In this document: piece after piece, positions 11,401 through 22,173 of the stretch
Position numbering within the stretch: the first letter of the stretch is position 1
How the letters are laid out: the number at the start of each line of letters is the position of its first letter
NCBI GenBank assembly: GCA_048213135.1
Contig: PS015321.1
Coordinates: 1 to 39,941 of the forward strand
Length of the DNA stretch: 39,941 nt
Direction: 5' to 3'
Source: Reclinomonas americana ATCC 50394
Taxonomy: Eukaryota > Jakobida > Jakobea > Jakobida
Program-made: the position numbers and the translations under genes
Notes under the pieces: model-generated
Told to the model about the DNA's origin: nothing
Seen by the model: the letters and a program-made list of their open reading frames with translations, nothing else
Database searches by the model: none

Positions 11401-12970
11401 ATTCTACCTCTCCTCGCTTGCCTCGCGTTTTCTCCTCTGTGATCCTGTTCTTGATTTCCTCCTGTGCCCTTCTCCCTATTCCTTTCCTCCTGTACCCCGT
11501 CTCGTCACTTCTCGTTCTCCTCTGGCTCACATCGCCACTTCCCTTCGCAAACACGGGCCAGGAGATCAGGAAGAGAAGTGACGGCACAGGAGGATATCAA
11601 GCATGGGAGGTGGAGAGAACAACTTGAAGCGTGGAGACGCATCGCCACCTCCGTGTACTCTCCTCTCACTTACATCTCCTTCATTATCGACTTATTCTTG
11701 CTGCAGTTGTTGTTGTTCTCCTCCTTCATCCACTTCTTCTCTTCTTTCTTGCTCTTGTTCTCCTCCGCTGCCCATCTCTTCTCTGCTCTTTTCTCTTCCT
11801 TGATCTTGATCAGTGTCTTCTTCTTGCTGTTGTTGCTCTTGCTCCACTCCTTCCCACGTCTTCTCTTCTTTCACCTACTCTTGTTCTCTCTTCTCCATTA
11901 TCGCTGATCTTTCTACATTATCTTCAACAACAACAACAACAAAAGCAGCAAGAAGAAGGTGTTGTTGTTGTTCTTCTCCTTCCTCCACTTCTTCTCTTCT
12001 TTCATGTTCTTCTCCTCTGCCCATCTCTTCTCTTCTTGCTGATCTTCTCTTCTCTACACTTCGCTGATCTTCTTCTTCTTCCTGTTGTTGCCGTTGTTCT
12101 ACTCCTTCCTCCACGTCTTCTCTTCTCATCTCTTCTCTATTCTCTTCCCTCCCCCTTCCCTCCCCCCTTCTTCCNNNNNNNNNNNNNNNNNNNNNNNNNN
12201 NNNNNNNNNNNNNNNNNNNNNNNNNNNNNNNNNNNNNNNNNNNNNNNNNNNNNNNNNNNNNNNNNNNNNNNNNNNNNNNNNNNNNNNNNNNNNNNNNNNN
12301 NNNNNNNNNNNNNNNNNNNNNNNNNNNNNNNNNNNNNNNNNNNNNNNNNNNNNNNNNNNNNNNNNNNNNNNNNNNNNNNNNNNNNNNNNNNNNNNNNNNN
12401 NNNNNNNNNNNNNNNNNNNNNNNNNNNNNNNNNNNNNNNNNNNNNNNNNNNNNNNNNNNNNNNNNNNNNNNNNNNNNNNNNNNNNNNNNNNNNNNNNNNN
12501 NNNNNNNNNNNNNNNNNNNNNNNNNNNNNNNNNNNNNNNNNNNNNNNNNNNNNNNNNNNNNNNNNNNNNNNNNNNNNNNNNNNNNNNNNNNNNNNNNNNN
12601 NNNNNNNNNNNNNNNNNNNNNNNNNNNNNNNNNNNNNNNNNNNNNNNNTCCCTTCCCCTTCCTCACGCAACTCGATTCGCAACCACATCTCCCTCGCCTG
12701 CAAATACGACTGAATCGCCGTATGAAAATGCGCCTGATTATGCGCACACAGCGCCACCTCCAACAGCGAAAGCACCTCAGCCGGCGCCGGTGGCGCAAAC
12801 AGCACCTCGCGAATCAAACACGGATGCCCCACCGTGCTCGCCAACTTCTCCGCCAACTGTCTCCGCCGCTCTGCTTTGTCCCGCTCGGCTTGCTCGGCCG
12901 CTGCCGCCGCGGCCTCGGCTTCCATGGCGGCGACCATTGTCGGGTCGCCAGTCACCACTGCCTCGCCCAT
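8463..12970 (-). CDS. TPR protein, kinesin-light-chain-like repeats, Lys-rich C-terminus
   Basis: Exons seen are 12649-12970 (start ATG at 12970, runs into a gap), 11009-11116, 10382-10472, 9832-9988 and 8463-8703; the gaps at 12175-12648 and 9989-10381 hide more. The first exon encodes an Ala/Glu-rich coiled stretch and then a helical pair around HTAIQSYLQARE. The 9832 exon has a typical KLC-type TPR pattern (LGPGHVDTALVMNNSGAALF, then GRHAEAVEFY). The last exon continues with a helix ending in LGPYHPRT, then a Gly/Ala linker and about 25 residues that are nearly all Lys and Gly. The 9832 and 8463 exons join in phase across TTTTATCG/GATC. TPR proteins are protein-protein scaffolds; the basic tail could bind RNA, nucleic acid or acidic tubulin tails. 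No partner can be named. The gene is divergent from RPS6 (876 nt between starts). Confidence 0.75.
8720..9590. repeat. GA-rich tract and degenerate minisatellite in TPR intron
   Basis: The intron 8704-9831 opens with GGGAGA-type repeats (about 8706-8912). It continues with a degenerate repeat in which words like GGGCAAGATG, CACACAGAAA and GTGCATGCAG recur roughly every 60-100 nt up to 9590. There is no coding potential on either strand. Confidence 0.6.
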
Positions 12971-13149
12971 TGTTGAAATAAATAAACCGATCGGTGTGGG
13001 ACACGGAGGACAAGACTTTTCTTGTCTCTTATCTTTGCGTGCGGGCACACGTACAAAAAAATCGAATGTATGAAGGTGATGCAGTGCTGGGAGCCGTGTG
13101 TGGATGATATGCGTCGAATTATGGCTGCAGGACGTGATAAATGTTTTTT

Positions 13150-13470
13150 AGACAAGCCATGCGATATTTCCCTTGCCGACGGCCATGGCGTAATTTGGTC
13201 CCGCAATTTTCTCCAAACAGTCTTCTTCCCTTTCAGGAGGCAAGCAAACGCGTGCTGGCTACGTGAATTCGAACAAAACACTTCGTTTCCCCTAATCATG
13301 CGCGCGCGCGACAAATGCCCACAAATCCCTTGCCGATAATGTCTTTTACCAACAACAAAACGCAATTACTCTCCTCCAACAGTCATCCTCCCTTTCAGTG
13401 GGCAAAGCCAATCAAATGTTTTGTGGGTGTTTATCGCATTTGGAATCTGGTGAATGAAGTGTTTGTTTCG
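13150..13470. repeat. Element A cluster (two - copies, one partial + copy)
   Basis: Read on the - strand from 13405, the sequence follows copy 1 at 971-1113 from ATTGGCTTTGCC through TGAAAGGGA, GACTGTTGGAG, TCGGCAAGGGATTTGTGGGC and GAAGTGTTTTGTT. It then restarts at about 13245 with TTGCCTCCTGAAAGGGAAG. The + partial copy keeps GTGGGTGTTTATCGCATT and GGTGAATGAAGTGTTT. Confidence 0.75.
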
Positions 13471-13825
13471 TGTTGGAATAAAAATACTGAGTTTTCGGAG
13501 AGAACAATCAGGAGCCAGCTCATTGTCTCCAATCGTTTACCTTTTTTGTGCTCGTTCCTCGCCCACCCAAGCAGCCTTCCCTATTGTTCGAATTCACACC
13601 CGACGTCGTCGTTGATCGCGGAAGAAAAAATGCACGATTAGCAGCCCCACGCGCTTTCCGCTTGATGCACACTACTGCACATGCACGATACACGCACACG
13701 TACACTGAGATGGCGAGGAATGAGAGTGCACTGACCAGTCGACGTCGCGTGTTAGGGACATAGAACAGTGCCGCTCGCTCCGCGATCTGTCCACTTACAC
13801 AAAATCGCACCCTGCAAGGCGAGCT

Positions 13826-13846
13826 CACCTTTCCCCCTGAACAAGC
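13826..13846 (+). promoter_or_regulatory. Pyrimidine-rich leader before RPS6 start (TOP-like)
   Basis: CTCACCTTTCCCCCTGAAC lies just before the ATG at 13847. Ribosomal protein mRNAs in animals start with a 5' terminal oligopyrimidine tract. The position fits, but the transcription start is not known here. Confidence 0.3.
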
Positions 13847-15283
13847 ATGAAGGTCGGTAGCAGATGTCGGGAAAGCAGAGTGGGAGAGAGCGCGAGTGTT
13901 TTTGAGCAGAGTGTCATGATACTTTTGTTGTTGTTGCTGTGTGATGCACACACCGTGTGCATGCACTGGTGCTGTGCTCTCGTGCGTGCGTCTCTTGTGT
14001 GTGTGAGTGCGTCTCGTGTGCGGTGGCGGAGAGGGAGAGAGTGCGTGTGTCTGTGGTACATGTGCCCATGGAGATGCAAATGCGCGACCACTCACGCGCC
14101 CCTCTTGCCCTCTGTTCCCCGCGCTCTCACTCGCATCTGCACGTGGAGGTAGTGCGCGTTTCTCGAGTGTGCCTGTGCGTTGTGTTTGTCAGTCGCAATA
14201 GAGAGTATGACTCTTTTTATGTGAGTCACACTCATCAGACCTCTCTCTCGCTCTCTCCCTTCCATCTCTTCTCCTGCACACATGACCATCATCACTCCTT
14301 ACAAACAGGGCGTACTTGAAAGAGAGTGTGTGTGTGTGAGAGAGAGTGAGAGAGAGAGAGTAGGCGGCCATGTCTTTCGCCTCCCCGCAGTGACTGACTG
14401 TGCCCGTCGTTCTGCGAAACAGTTGAACATTGCGGACCCCGTGTCGGGGGGTCAGAAGACCTTTGAGTTCGAAGACGAGCGTCGCTTGTTGAGTCGTGCC
14501 CTTGTGCTGCTGCTGCTGGTTGTTGATGTGCATGGCACTCACACGCACGCTCGCACGCACACACACACACACAGGCTGTGCTTCATGGACAAGCGCATCT
14601 CGCAGGAGGTGGCCATGGACGACTGCGGTGAGGAGTTCGCCGGCTACATTGTCAAGATCACTGGCGGTCACGACAAGCAGGGTTTCCCGATGTACCAGGG
14701 CGTGTTGCTGCCGTCGCGTGTGCAGCTGCTGCTCCCCGGACGTTGAGTCTTTGTGTTGTCGCCGCCACCACCACTTGCCAGCTGTGCCAAATCGCTGATG
14801 TGTGTCTGTGTGCAGGGAGCTACTGCTTGACCCGCGGTCGCTCGGGCGAGCGCCAGCGCAAGTCTGTGCGTGGTTGCATTGTGGATCACGACATTAGCGT
14901 CATCAACTGCATCATTGTGAAGCGCGGCGCCAACCCGATTGCCGGTGTGACTGACAAGAACGTGCCGGCTCGCCTCGGCCCCAAGCGTGCGAGCAAGATC
15001 CGCCGCATGTTCGACCTCGACGAGAAGGACGATGTGCGCAACTTTGTCGTGCGCCGTGTCATCAAGCGCGAGGGCAAGAAGGACTACTCCAAGGCACCCA
15101 AGATTCAGCGACTCATCACCCCGATCCGCCTGCAGCGCAAGCGCACTCAGGTTCGTCCCCCGTCCACGTTGCTGGGAGTGCTGCGACTGGGGAAACTCAC
15201 TACTGCTGTTCTCGCGCTCCACAGCTCAAGCTGAAGCAGGCTGCCCGCGAGAAGACCGCCAAGCAACGCAGTGCTTACCTGGA
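13847..15283 (+). CDS. RPS6: 40S ribosomal protein S6 (eS6), 3' end lost in a gap
   Basis: Exons are 13847-13852, 14423-14487, 14575-14741, 14816-15150 and 15225-15283. The first coding exon holds only ATG AAG, followed by a 570-nt intron. This restores the universal eS6 start M-K-L-N-I. All later joins keep phase and family spacing (DERRL, then [54 protein letters not shown]). eS6 is a component of the small ribosomal subunit. About the last 50-60 residues, including the region carrying the S6-kinase phosphorylation sites in other eukaryotes, fall into the gap 15284-15351 and are not seen. Two introns use GTTGAG donors. Identity is close to certain. Confidence 0.97.
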
Positions 15284-15351
15284 NNNNNNNNNNNNNNNNN
15301 NNNNNNNNNNNNNNNNNNNNNNNNNNNNNNNNNNNNNNNNNNNNNNNNNNN

Positions 15352-15496
<145 letters not shown>

Positions 15497-15531
15497 TCCA
15501 TCGCTCTCACTCACACTCTTCTCCTCTACAG

Positions 15532-15954
15532 TCTCCCCCGCGGCCACCACCCATTGTCACAGTGCCCGAGTCGCCTCCTCCACGTCCTCCATCGCCTCCG
15601 CGCCCTCCATCACCTCCACCGCTGTTGACTGTGCGGCTGTTCTTCCGCTCAGGCGCGACAGTGTCCGCGTGGCACGTGAGCTCCGCATGCACACATGAGG
15701 AGGTGGTGCGAGGGGCGCTGCAGGAGGCGGCCTCGTCGGGACGGAAACCGCGTGGCAAGAGCGCGTCTTCTCCGTCTTCGTCTTCGTCTTCGTCGTCGCC
15801 AGTGTCTGTGTCGCGTATTCGGCACACCAAGGTGGTGTGGTTGGAGGAGGAGTTGGTGATGCCGACGTTCAAGACGCTGGGCGAGTTCTTCTTGGAGAGG
15901 AGTGAGGCGGGGAAGGAGATGGAGGGGGTGCCGACGTTGTTTATTGATTCGTGA
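15532..15954 (+). CDS. Last exon of a protein with a RA/ubiquitin-fold candidate domain
   Basis: The exon starts after CTCTACAG at 15531 and runs open to TGA at 15952-15954. It begins with a Pro-rich linker of about 30 residues. A beta-grasp-like pattern follows: strand LTVRLFFRSGATVSAWHV, then helix THEEVVRGALQEA. Next come a Ser-rich insert of about 20 residues and a second part, TKVVWLEEELVMPTFKTLGE. Ras-association and ubiquitin-like domains show such strand-helix order, but I cannot prove the family. The stop overlaps a perfect GTGAGTG donor, so the frame could continue after an intron. The 5' exons are missing, either in the gap 15284-15351 or merged with the RPS6 3' region. Confidence 0.5.
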   Translation, partial: SPPRPPPIVTVPESPPPRPPSPPRPPSPPPLLTVRLFFRSGATVSAWHVSSACTHEEVVRGALQEAASSGRKPRGKSASSPSSSSSSSSPVSVSRIRHTKVVWLEEELVMPTFKTLGEFFLERSEAGKEMEGVPTLFIDS

Positions 15955-16663
15955 GTGTATTTGTAGATGCGGGGAAGTGAGGGAGAGAAGTCTTAGAGGT
16001 TTCACGGCGAGGGAAGTGGCTCGCTTTGCAGTGGCTGTTGCGTGATTGCTGTCAGAGGAGATCGGCGATCTTCTCTGGCAGCTGGTCTCATGTTACAGGA
16101 AGCCAGTTCATGAGCTTGCAGTCTCATTTCTTGAGGGAGATGGCTCACATTGCAGTGGCTGTTGCCTGTTTATTTGCATTGTTGCACGTCAGAGGAGACC
16201 GGTGATCTTCTCTGGCAGCTGATCCTGATACGGAGTGGTGGGTCACAGAGAAGTCATACCTTTTGCAGACTGTTGCTTTGCTTGCGTGGCAGTCTTCGTG
16301 CCGGAAGAAGTCGCTGACTTTTTTCATGAGCAGCGACGGAAGAAGATCGGAAGTCACAACTTAAGGTTGCTTGCTGGCCGGTTCGGTGATTGATAGCATG
16401 AGAACTGGTCGTTCCATTCATGTTGTTGCATGTGCTGATCATGACTTGCTTCTTTGAATACTTGGAATTGGATCATTCCCATCTTCATGAAAATGAGTGC
16501 ACGCTCACTTCACACGCGCTCTTCCTGGCCTCTCAACCATAGCAACTCTTGTTTGTGGAAGTCAAGAGCACGTTTCCAGTGCCTTCGACTTATCTGGAGG
16601 CACAAGCAGAAGCTTGTATTCGTCTGATTCCAAAAAAAGAAAGGTAAACCCATCAACACACTC
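15955..16663. other. Convergent intergenic space with a tandem repeat
   Basis: This space lies between the stop at 15954 (+) and the kinase stop at 16664 (-). Two imperfect copies of a segment of about 90-105 nt (about 16012-16097 and 16135-16235) share TTGCAGTGGCTGTTGC, GTCAGAGGAGA and GATCTTCTCTGGCAGCTG. The first contains a short inverted repeat, AGATCGGCGATCT. The rest is AT-richer and shows nothing I can assign. Confidence 0.7.
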
Positions 16664-17884
16664 TCATCCCTCGTACTCAAATGCCGAGCCACCAAAGAAC
16701 TCGCGAATAATGGATATGCGTGGGATCGACTGCAGCGCATCCTGCGAAATGGGCTCGAACAGACTGGTGATGGACAACAGGCGCTCCTTCTCCTCGATGA
16801 GGTCCTCGGGCGCGTCAAACTGCACAGATCTCGGTGAGCAGGCAAAATAGGAAAGCGCACTAAACAACACACCTGCTCCAGCATCGGTCGCACAATGGTT
16901 GAGAGCGCGGCCACCTCGTACAGCAGCGATGTGTCGAGGAACATGTCGGCGCTCTCCGAGTGCGGGAAGACGTAGCGCTCCTCGCCGTCGCGCACAGCAG
17001 GCCACTGTTTGACGCAAATATGTAGAAGAGTGAGTGGGAGGCATGTGTTGGTGAAACTGCTGTCTTGGTCACTCACCGTTCGCAGCACGTCGAGTGGCGG
17101 GTAGCCGCGGGCATGGGTGTCGCGGGCCAGTCGTCGCAGCAGACGGTTGTCGGAGGTCGAGATGTGGAAGGTGTTGTCGACGTTGAGCACGGTGGGTGCC
17201 GAGATGAAGACGCGCATGACTCGATCGGCGCCGCCAATCATGGCTGTGCAGAAGGGAAAGGTCGGCGACTTGCTGGTGGAGGGAAAGCATCTCTCTCTCT
17301 CTCTCTCTCTCGTGCTTTGTGTATGCGCGTGCGTGTGTCATTCACTCACAAGTCAGCGCCGGATTGAGGCCGTGAATACCCTCGATGATGATCACAGTCT
17401 TGGAGTCGGCCGGCAGGAACCAGGGATCTGCGGTGGCGCCCATGTCAATTAGCACGATCAAGGGAGAGCAAAGAGGCGTGACCACGAACCCACAGTGTCG
17501 TCGTGCCCGGCGTGCTCATGGAAGCTGTAGATGCGCCGTGGCACTTTCTGTATTACATGATGAGCGAGACACAGCCTGCAGACGCATCGGAGAAGGAGAT
17601 GAGACTCACCTCGCCAGCGAGCAAGCGATGCAGACGGTCGGCCAACATGTCGACATTGAGACTCTCCAGGCACTCGTGGTCAGGTTCGCCCTTGTCGTTC
17701 AGTGGCACCTGCGATGAGGATCAGTAAGAAGCGCGTTCTGACTGCTTTAATGTGCTCTCTTTGCAGTCAGTCTCGTGTAACAAGGTGCTGTCAATATGTG
17801 TCAGTGGCGGGGAGTTGTTCAACCTCACGCTCACGGACTGGAACGCAAGATGCTCGTATCCAACGACTCCCACACATCTCTCGT

Positions 17885-17924
<40 letters not shown>

Positions 17925-20689
17925 GCTTTCTCTCTCACTCACTTTCTCACCCTTGTTCACTTTCTCTCTTCCTCGCTCTCTATAGTATCTGCTGACTCTT
18001 CCATTGTCTTGGCCTTCTCCCTCTCTCCCTCTCTCACTCTCCCACCTGCGTGCTCCCTCCCGTGCTCCCCCCCTTTCTCGCCCTCCTCACACACCTCATG
18101 CTGGTCACGGTAGAACGAATCCATGCCCATCTGCAGCACCTTGATGCCGAGAATGCGCAAGTGCACGGCAATGCGCTTGGCCGAGGTGGTCTTGCCGGCG
18201 GACGAGGCACCGGCGAGGCACACGATGCGCTTCTCGGGGTACGAAGCGGCCTGCGGCGATAACGGCAATGTCAGCTGCCTGTCTCACCTCACCCCGCTAC
18301 GCACGAAACACGCAACGATAGCGTCGGCAATGCGCGCAAAGCGGCGCTCGTGGTACGCCTCGTCGACTTGAATGACCTGCTTGATCGAGTTGTCGCGCAC
18401 CTTGCGGTTGATGGCCTCGATGCTGCCGCACTCCATCTCGTTTGCCCAGCGCAGGTCCTCGCGGAGCACCGCAAAGAGACGAGGGCCTGGCAGGTGCGAG
18501 AGACACACACACTGTCAAAAAAATGGAAGGAATAGGCGTGGGGGGAATGTACCGCAACGATCAATGCGCTCCTCGGCCAGCATGTCGCCGGCGAACTCGG
18601 GACGACGGTGGTGCCAGGCGGCGGCGAAGCGGAGGAGGATGCCGCCTTCGTAGGCCTCCACCAGGTGGGAGCGCTTGAGGAGGGCGCAGTCGAGGCTCAT
18701 CGGGCGCAATCGGTAGTCCATGTGCCCGTCGCAGCTGCAGAAGGGAGAGAGGGAGGTGAGAAAGCGGGGGGCTTGGGGGAAGATGAGATAGAGGGACGCA
18801 CCGAATAATGGGCACCGGCTCGTGGGGCACGTACTGGAGAATCGCCAGCTTGTCGGGGGCGTCGATGAAGCGGAAGTAGGATTCGAGTTCGGCGCGGGGG
18901 ACCTCGGCGAAGGAGAATGATTGGCCTGTGTGGGGGAGGGGACGGAGGGGAAAGGGAGAAGGACGGATGAAAAGGAGGAGGGAGGAAACGACACAACCAC
19001 GGTCGCTGCACATCAGATGACACTGTGCAAGAGATCTAAGAACAAGGGCAGAAAACCTGCATGAGAGCGAGAAAGAGAGAAACAGATCGCAATAAGGAGA
19101 GGAGGAGACAACCAAGAGCGCTGAACATCACTGAGCGCGTGGCACTGAAGTAGCAACGGATGCAATGAAAACGGGCAAAGCAACTGGCATGAGAGGAGAA
19201 GACGACCACAATCGCAGAAGATCACTGAGCGCGTGGCACAAAGTAGCAAGGGATGCAAAGAAAAAGAGGGACTTGGCTCTGACGGCAAAAGGCACACGCT
19301 GTGCGTGCGCACAGGAGTGAGAATGAAAGAAGGGAAGGGAAGGGAGAGAAAGGAGGAGAGAAGGGGAAGAACTCTCACCACGATGCGCTGCGTTTCTCAA
19401 ATGAGAGCGAGAGAGACACAGGAGAAGGAGAACACAACCACAGGTCGCAAGAGTGAGAGGAGAAACCACAGTCGCAGAAGATCACTGAGTGCAAGACACT
19501 GAAGCAGCAAAGGACGCAATGAAGCGGGCAAAACAACTGGCATGAAAGAGAACGAGAGACGCAGATCGCAGGAGTGCGAGGAGGAGATAAACACAGTCGC
19601 AGAAGATCACTGAGCGCGTGGCACTGAAGCAGCAAAGGACGCAATGAAACGGGCAAAGCAACTGGCATNNNNNNNNNNNNNNNNNNNNNNNNNNNNNNNN
19701 NNNNNNNNNNNNNNNNNNNNNNNNNNNNNNNNNNNNNNNNNNNNNNNNNNNNNNNNNNNNNNNNNNNNNNNNNNNNNNNNNNNNNNNNNNNNNNNNNNNN
19801 NNNNNNNNNNNNNNNNNNNNNNNNNNNNNNNNNNNNNNNNNNNNNNNNNNNNNNNNNNNNNNNNNNNNNNNNNNNNNNNNNNNNNNNNNNNNNNNNNNNN
19901 NNNNNNNNNNNNNNNNNNNNNNNNNNNNNNNNNNNNNNNNNNNNNNNNNNNNNNNNNNNNNNNNNNNNNNNNNNNNNNNNNNNNNNNNNNNNNNNNNNNN
20001 NNNNNNNNNNNNNNNNNNNNNNNNNNNNNNNNNNNNNNNNNNNNNNNNNNNNNNNNNNNNNNNNNNNNNNNNNNGCAAAGGATGCAATGAAAAAAGGACA
20101 AAACAACTGGCATGAGAGGGAGAGAGAGAAACAGATCGCAGGAGTGCGAGGAGGAGACAAACACGGTCGCTGAAGCACAAGGATGCAATGAAAACGCGCA
20201 GAACAACTTGTATGCGAGGGAGAGAGACAGCGTGCACGTCTCTCAAATCGCCTGCAGCCCGTATGTGCACCACGAACCTTCAATCCACCGCTCGACTGCC
20301 CCAGCACACCAACAACTGAGCACCCTACACAACAACAACACCACCAAATCGACACCAAAACAACAGCAAAACCTTGCGCCGCCACTCGCTTCACCGTCTC
20401 CGCCGAGATGGCCTGCTCCGGCGCATGCGCATCTCGATAGAACCAGCCCACGCCCGCAGAAAATTCACTCTTCAGTGTTCCATGAGGCGTCGCTGTGGAA
20501 AGAAAACAAGAAAGAGAGAGATCGGTCGCTGAAATGCAATGCAGGAAAGATGCGATATATCAGTCATGACAACTACATGCTCTCTCACACACACTCTCTC
20601 TCACACACACTCTCGCACACTCTCCATTCACTGGATTCTCTTCTTCGTCTTCTTCTTCTTCTCCTTCATCTTGTTCTTCTTCTTCTTCT

Positions 20690-20740
<51 letters not shown>

Positions 20741-20903
20741 GTCTGTCTGTCTGTCTCTGTTTACCTTCTGTGTGCACCTCAGTGTCGCCACCAATGGTGA
20801 CTGCGCGATAGGCGGCGCACAGCAGGAAGCTGAGAGTGGCCTTGGCCTTGGCGAGTGCCACTGTGCGCTGCCAGCGCTCTTCAGAGGGGGCCAGAGTGGA
20901 CAT
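16664..20903 (-). CDS. Uridine-kinase-family P-loop kinase with ThrRS-SAD-like N-terminus, 13 exons, 532 aa
   Basis: Exons are 20765-20903, 20373-20492, 20278-20295, 18802-18925, 18553-18734, 18317-18486, 18095-18250, 17610-17708, 17490-17547, 17350-17427, 17077-17243, 16873-17004 and 16664-16819. They sum to 1599 nt and stay in phase. Residues about 60-215 resemble the second additional domain of threonyl-tRNA synthetase (for example VPIIRCDGHMDY). Residues 265-272 are the P-loop G-A-S-S-A-G-K-T, with D-S-F-Y-R-D at 295-300. VIIEGIHGLNPAL and LLRRLARDTHARGYPP follow, with IIREFFGGS at the C-terminus. This is the layout of the roughly 550-residue uridine kinase/phosphoribulokinase-like proteins known from bacteria and some protists; the N-terminal TGS domain seen in some members is absent. 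The expected activity is phosphorylation of a nucleoside or similar substrate using NTP; the substrate is not proven. The start ATG at 20903 gives a complete domain. Confidence 0.85.
19050..20215. repeat. Minisatellite in the long kinase intron
   Basis: Words such as CACTGAGCGCGTGGCACTGA, GCAATGAAAACGGGCAAA and CAACTGGCATGAGAG recur at spacings of about 95-130 nt on both sides of the gap 19669-20074. The array fills most of the intron 18926-20277. Confidence 0.8.
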
Positions 20904-21000
20904 GTTCTTTTCTGCTCTTTTGCTTGCTCTTCTCTCTTGATTCGTCGTTGTGGTGATCATGACGACAAGTGATGCAATTTCGCAAATCGAACATGAGAGT

Positions 21001-21310
21001 TTCATGCACTCTTTACAGGCACAGCAGCCAGAACACACAGCATCACAGCTGCTCGACGATCACTCTCTCTTGTGTGAGCGCCGGTAATGGAGAAGCAGGG
21101 ACACAGCACGAGAATCAATCAAAAAAGTCAAATACTGGTGTTTCTGCAAGAATTCGAAACCCCACGGTTTTTGCAGTCTTTACGCAGGAACAGCACCGAG
21201 ATCACATAGTAGGATAGCTGCCCGACGATCACCCTCTTGGTTGGACGCCGGGAACGGAGAAGCAGGGACACAGAATGAGAGTCAATCAAAAAAATCAAAT
21301 ATTTGAAGTC
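21001..21310. repeat. Two-copy direct repeat of about 165 bp between kinase and tRNA
   Basis: Segments at about 21009-21145 and 21174-21310 share TCTTTAC.CAGG..CAGCA, GC.CGACGATCAC, AGAAGCAGGGACACAG and AATCAATCAAAAAA.TCAAAT, with many substitutions between copies. They lie upstream of the kinase start (20903, -) and downstream of the tRNA. Confidence 0.8.
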
Positions 21311-21490
21311 GCGAAAATCCGAATTCATGCGCATCTCTTTCTCTCTCCCCCCTTCCAAGAACGCGACTGCAGGCTGCTGCAGCTGCTCTGACGCGACTGC
21401 TACCTTAGCCCACTGGATCTGGCTGCAACAAAAAAAATTGCAACTGCAGGGTGCAAAAAAAGGCCTCCTGAATTTCTTCGCCGGCCGAAT

Positions 21491-21498
21491 AAAAGGTG
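21491..21498 (-). terminator. Pol III T-run after tRNA-Ala
   Basis: On the - strand, TTTT (complement of 21491-21494) lies 4 nt after the tRNA 3' end at 21499. This is the usual pol III stop signal. Confidence 0.7.
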
Positions 21499-21571
21499 TG
21501 GACGACACCGGAATTGAACCGGTGACCTCATGCATGCTAAGCAGGCGCTCTACCAACTGAGCTAGCCGCCC
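21499..21571 (-). tRNA. tRNA-Ala (anticodon AGC)
   Basis: The gene is 73 nt, intronless, with no encoded CCA. The acceptor pairs GGGCGGC with GTCGTCC (two G-U pairs), and the discriminator is A. The D-arm is GCTC/GAGC, the anticodon loop is TTAGCAT, and the T-arm ACCGG/CCGGT encloses the loop TTCAATT. Internal promoter boxes A (TAGCTCAGTTGG) and B (GGTTCAATTCC) are evident. The anticodon stem CCTGC/GCATG has one C-U mismatch, where alanine tRNAs normally pair. This is a mild oddity that could be real or a base error. Confidence 0.95.
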
Positions 21572-22109
21572 GTCACATCGTCACCAGCGTACACCAAATC
21601 GTTCGGGCTCGAAGCTGCGGGAGAGGCCAGATCCGGACCCCTATAAAATGGCACAGTGACTTTCTGGAATGGAGTCGGTAATTATCATGAAGCACGTCCT
21701 TGCTGTTGCGGGTCGATCTGCACAGATGCAGAGATGCGGCCACGCGCTGCATGCGTTTTCTTCTTTTTCCCTCCGTGGCCAGCTGCAAAGCTCAGCAATT
21801 GCAAGGCCGTCGATTTTTTCCAGAAGTACGCGTTTTCGCAGTTGTGTTGCACAATCCTCCAATGCAACAGCTGCATCAGCTGCAATCTATTTTTGCACCA
21901 TGTCCTGCTTATTTGTCCCCACTCGTCACTCACTCACATCGATAAAAGCGCCGCACGCGCACTGAGAGAGAGAGAGAAAGTCTTCTGTAACTCACTCACA
22001 AGACAATATGAAGTCACGCCTGGACGACGCGCGACGAGTTGCGTCACAGTTGAATGTGATCAACTGACACACAAGCGACACGAGAGAGAGAGAGAGGAGA
22101 AGGGAGGAG

Positions 22110-22173
<64 letters not shown>

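Larger units (their letters stand above)
12971..13846. promoter_or_regulatory. Divergent promoter space between TPR gene and RPS6
   Basis: This space contains three element A copies: two in tandem on the - strand (13265-13405 and about 13150-13245) and a partial + copy at 13412-13470. A pyrimidine-rich tract at 13826-13838 directly precedes the RPS6 start. No gene is seen. Confidence 0.6.

Noticed and set aside
13022-13641. Short + frames upstream of RPS6
   Set aside because: They translate the element A copies and spacer; no conserved motif.
21128-21556. Open frame on the - strand with MHEVTGSIPVSSTP
   Set aside because: This is a tRNA gene read as protein; the segment is the T-arm and anticodon arm of tRNA-Ala.
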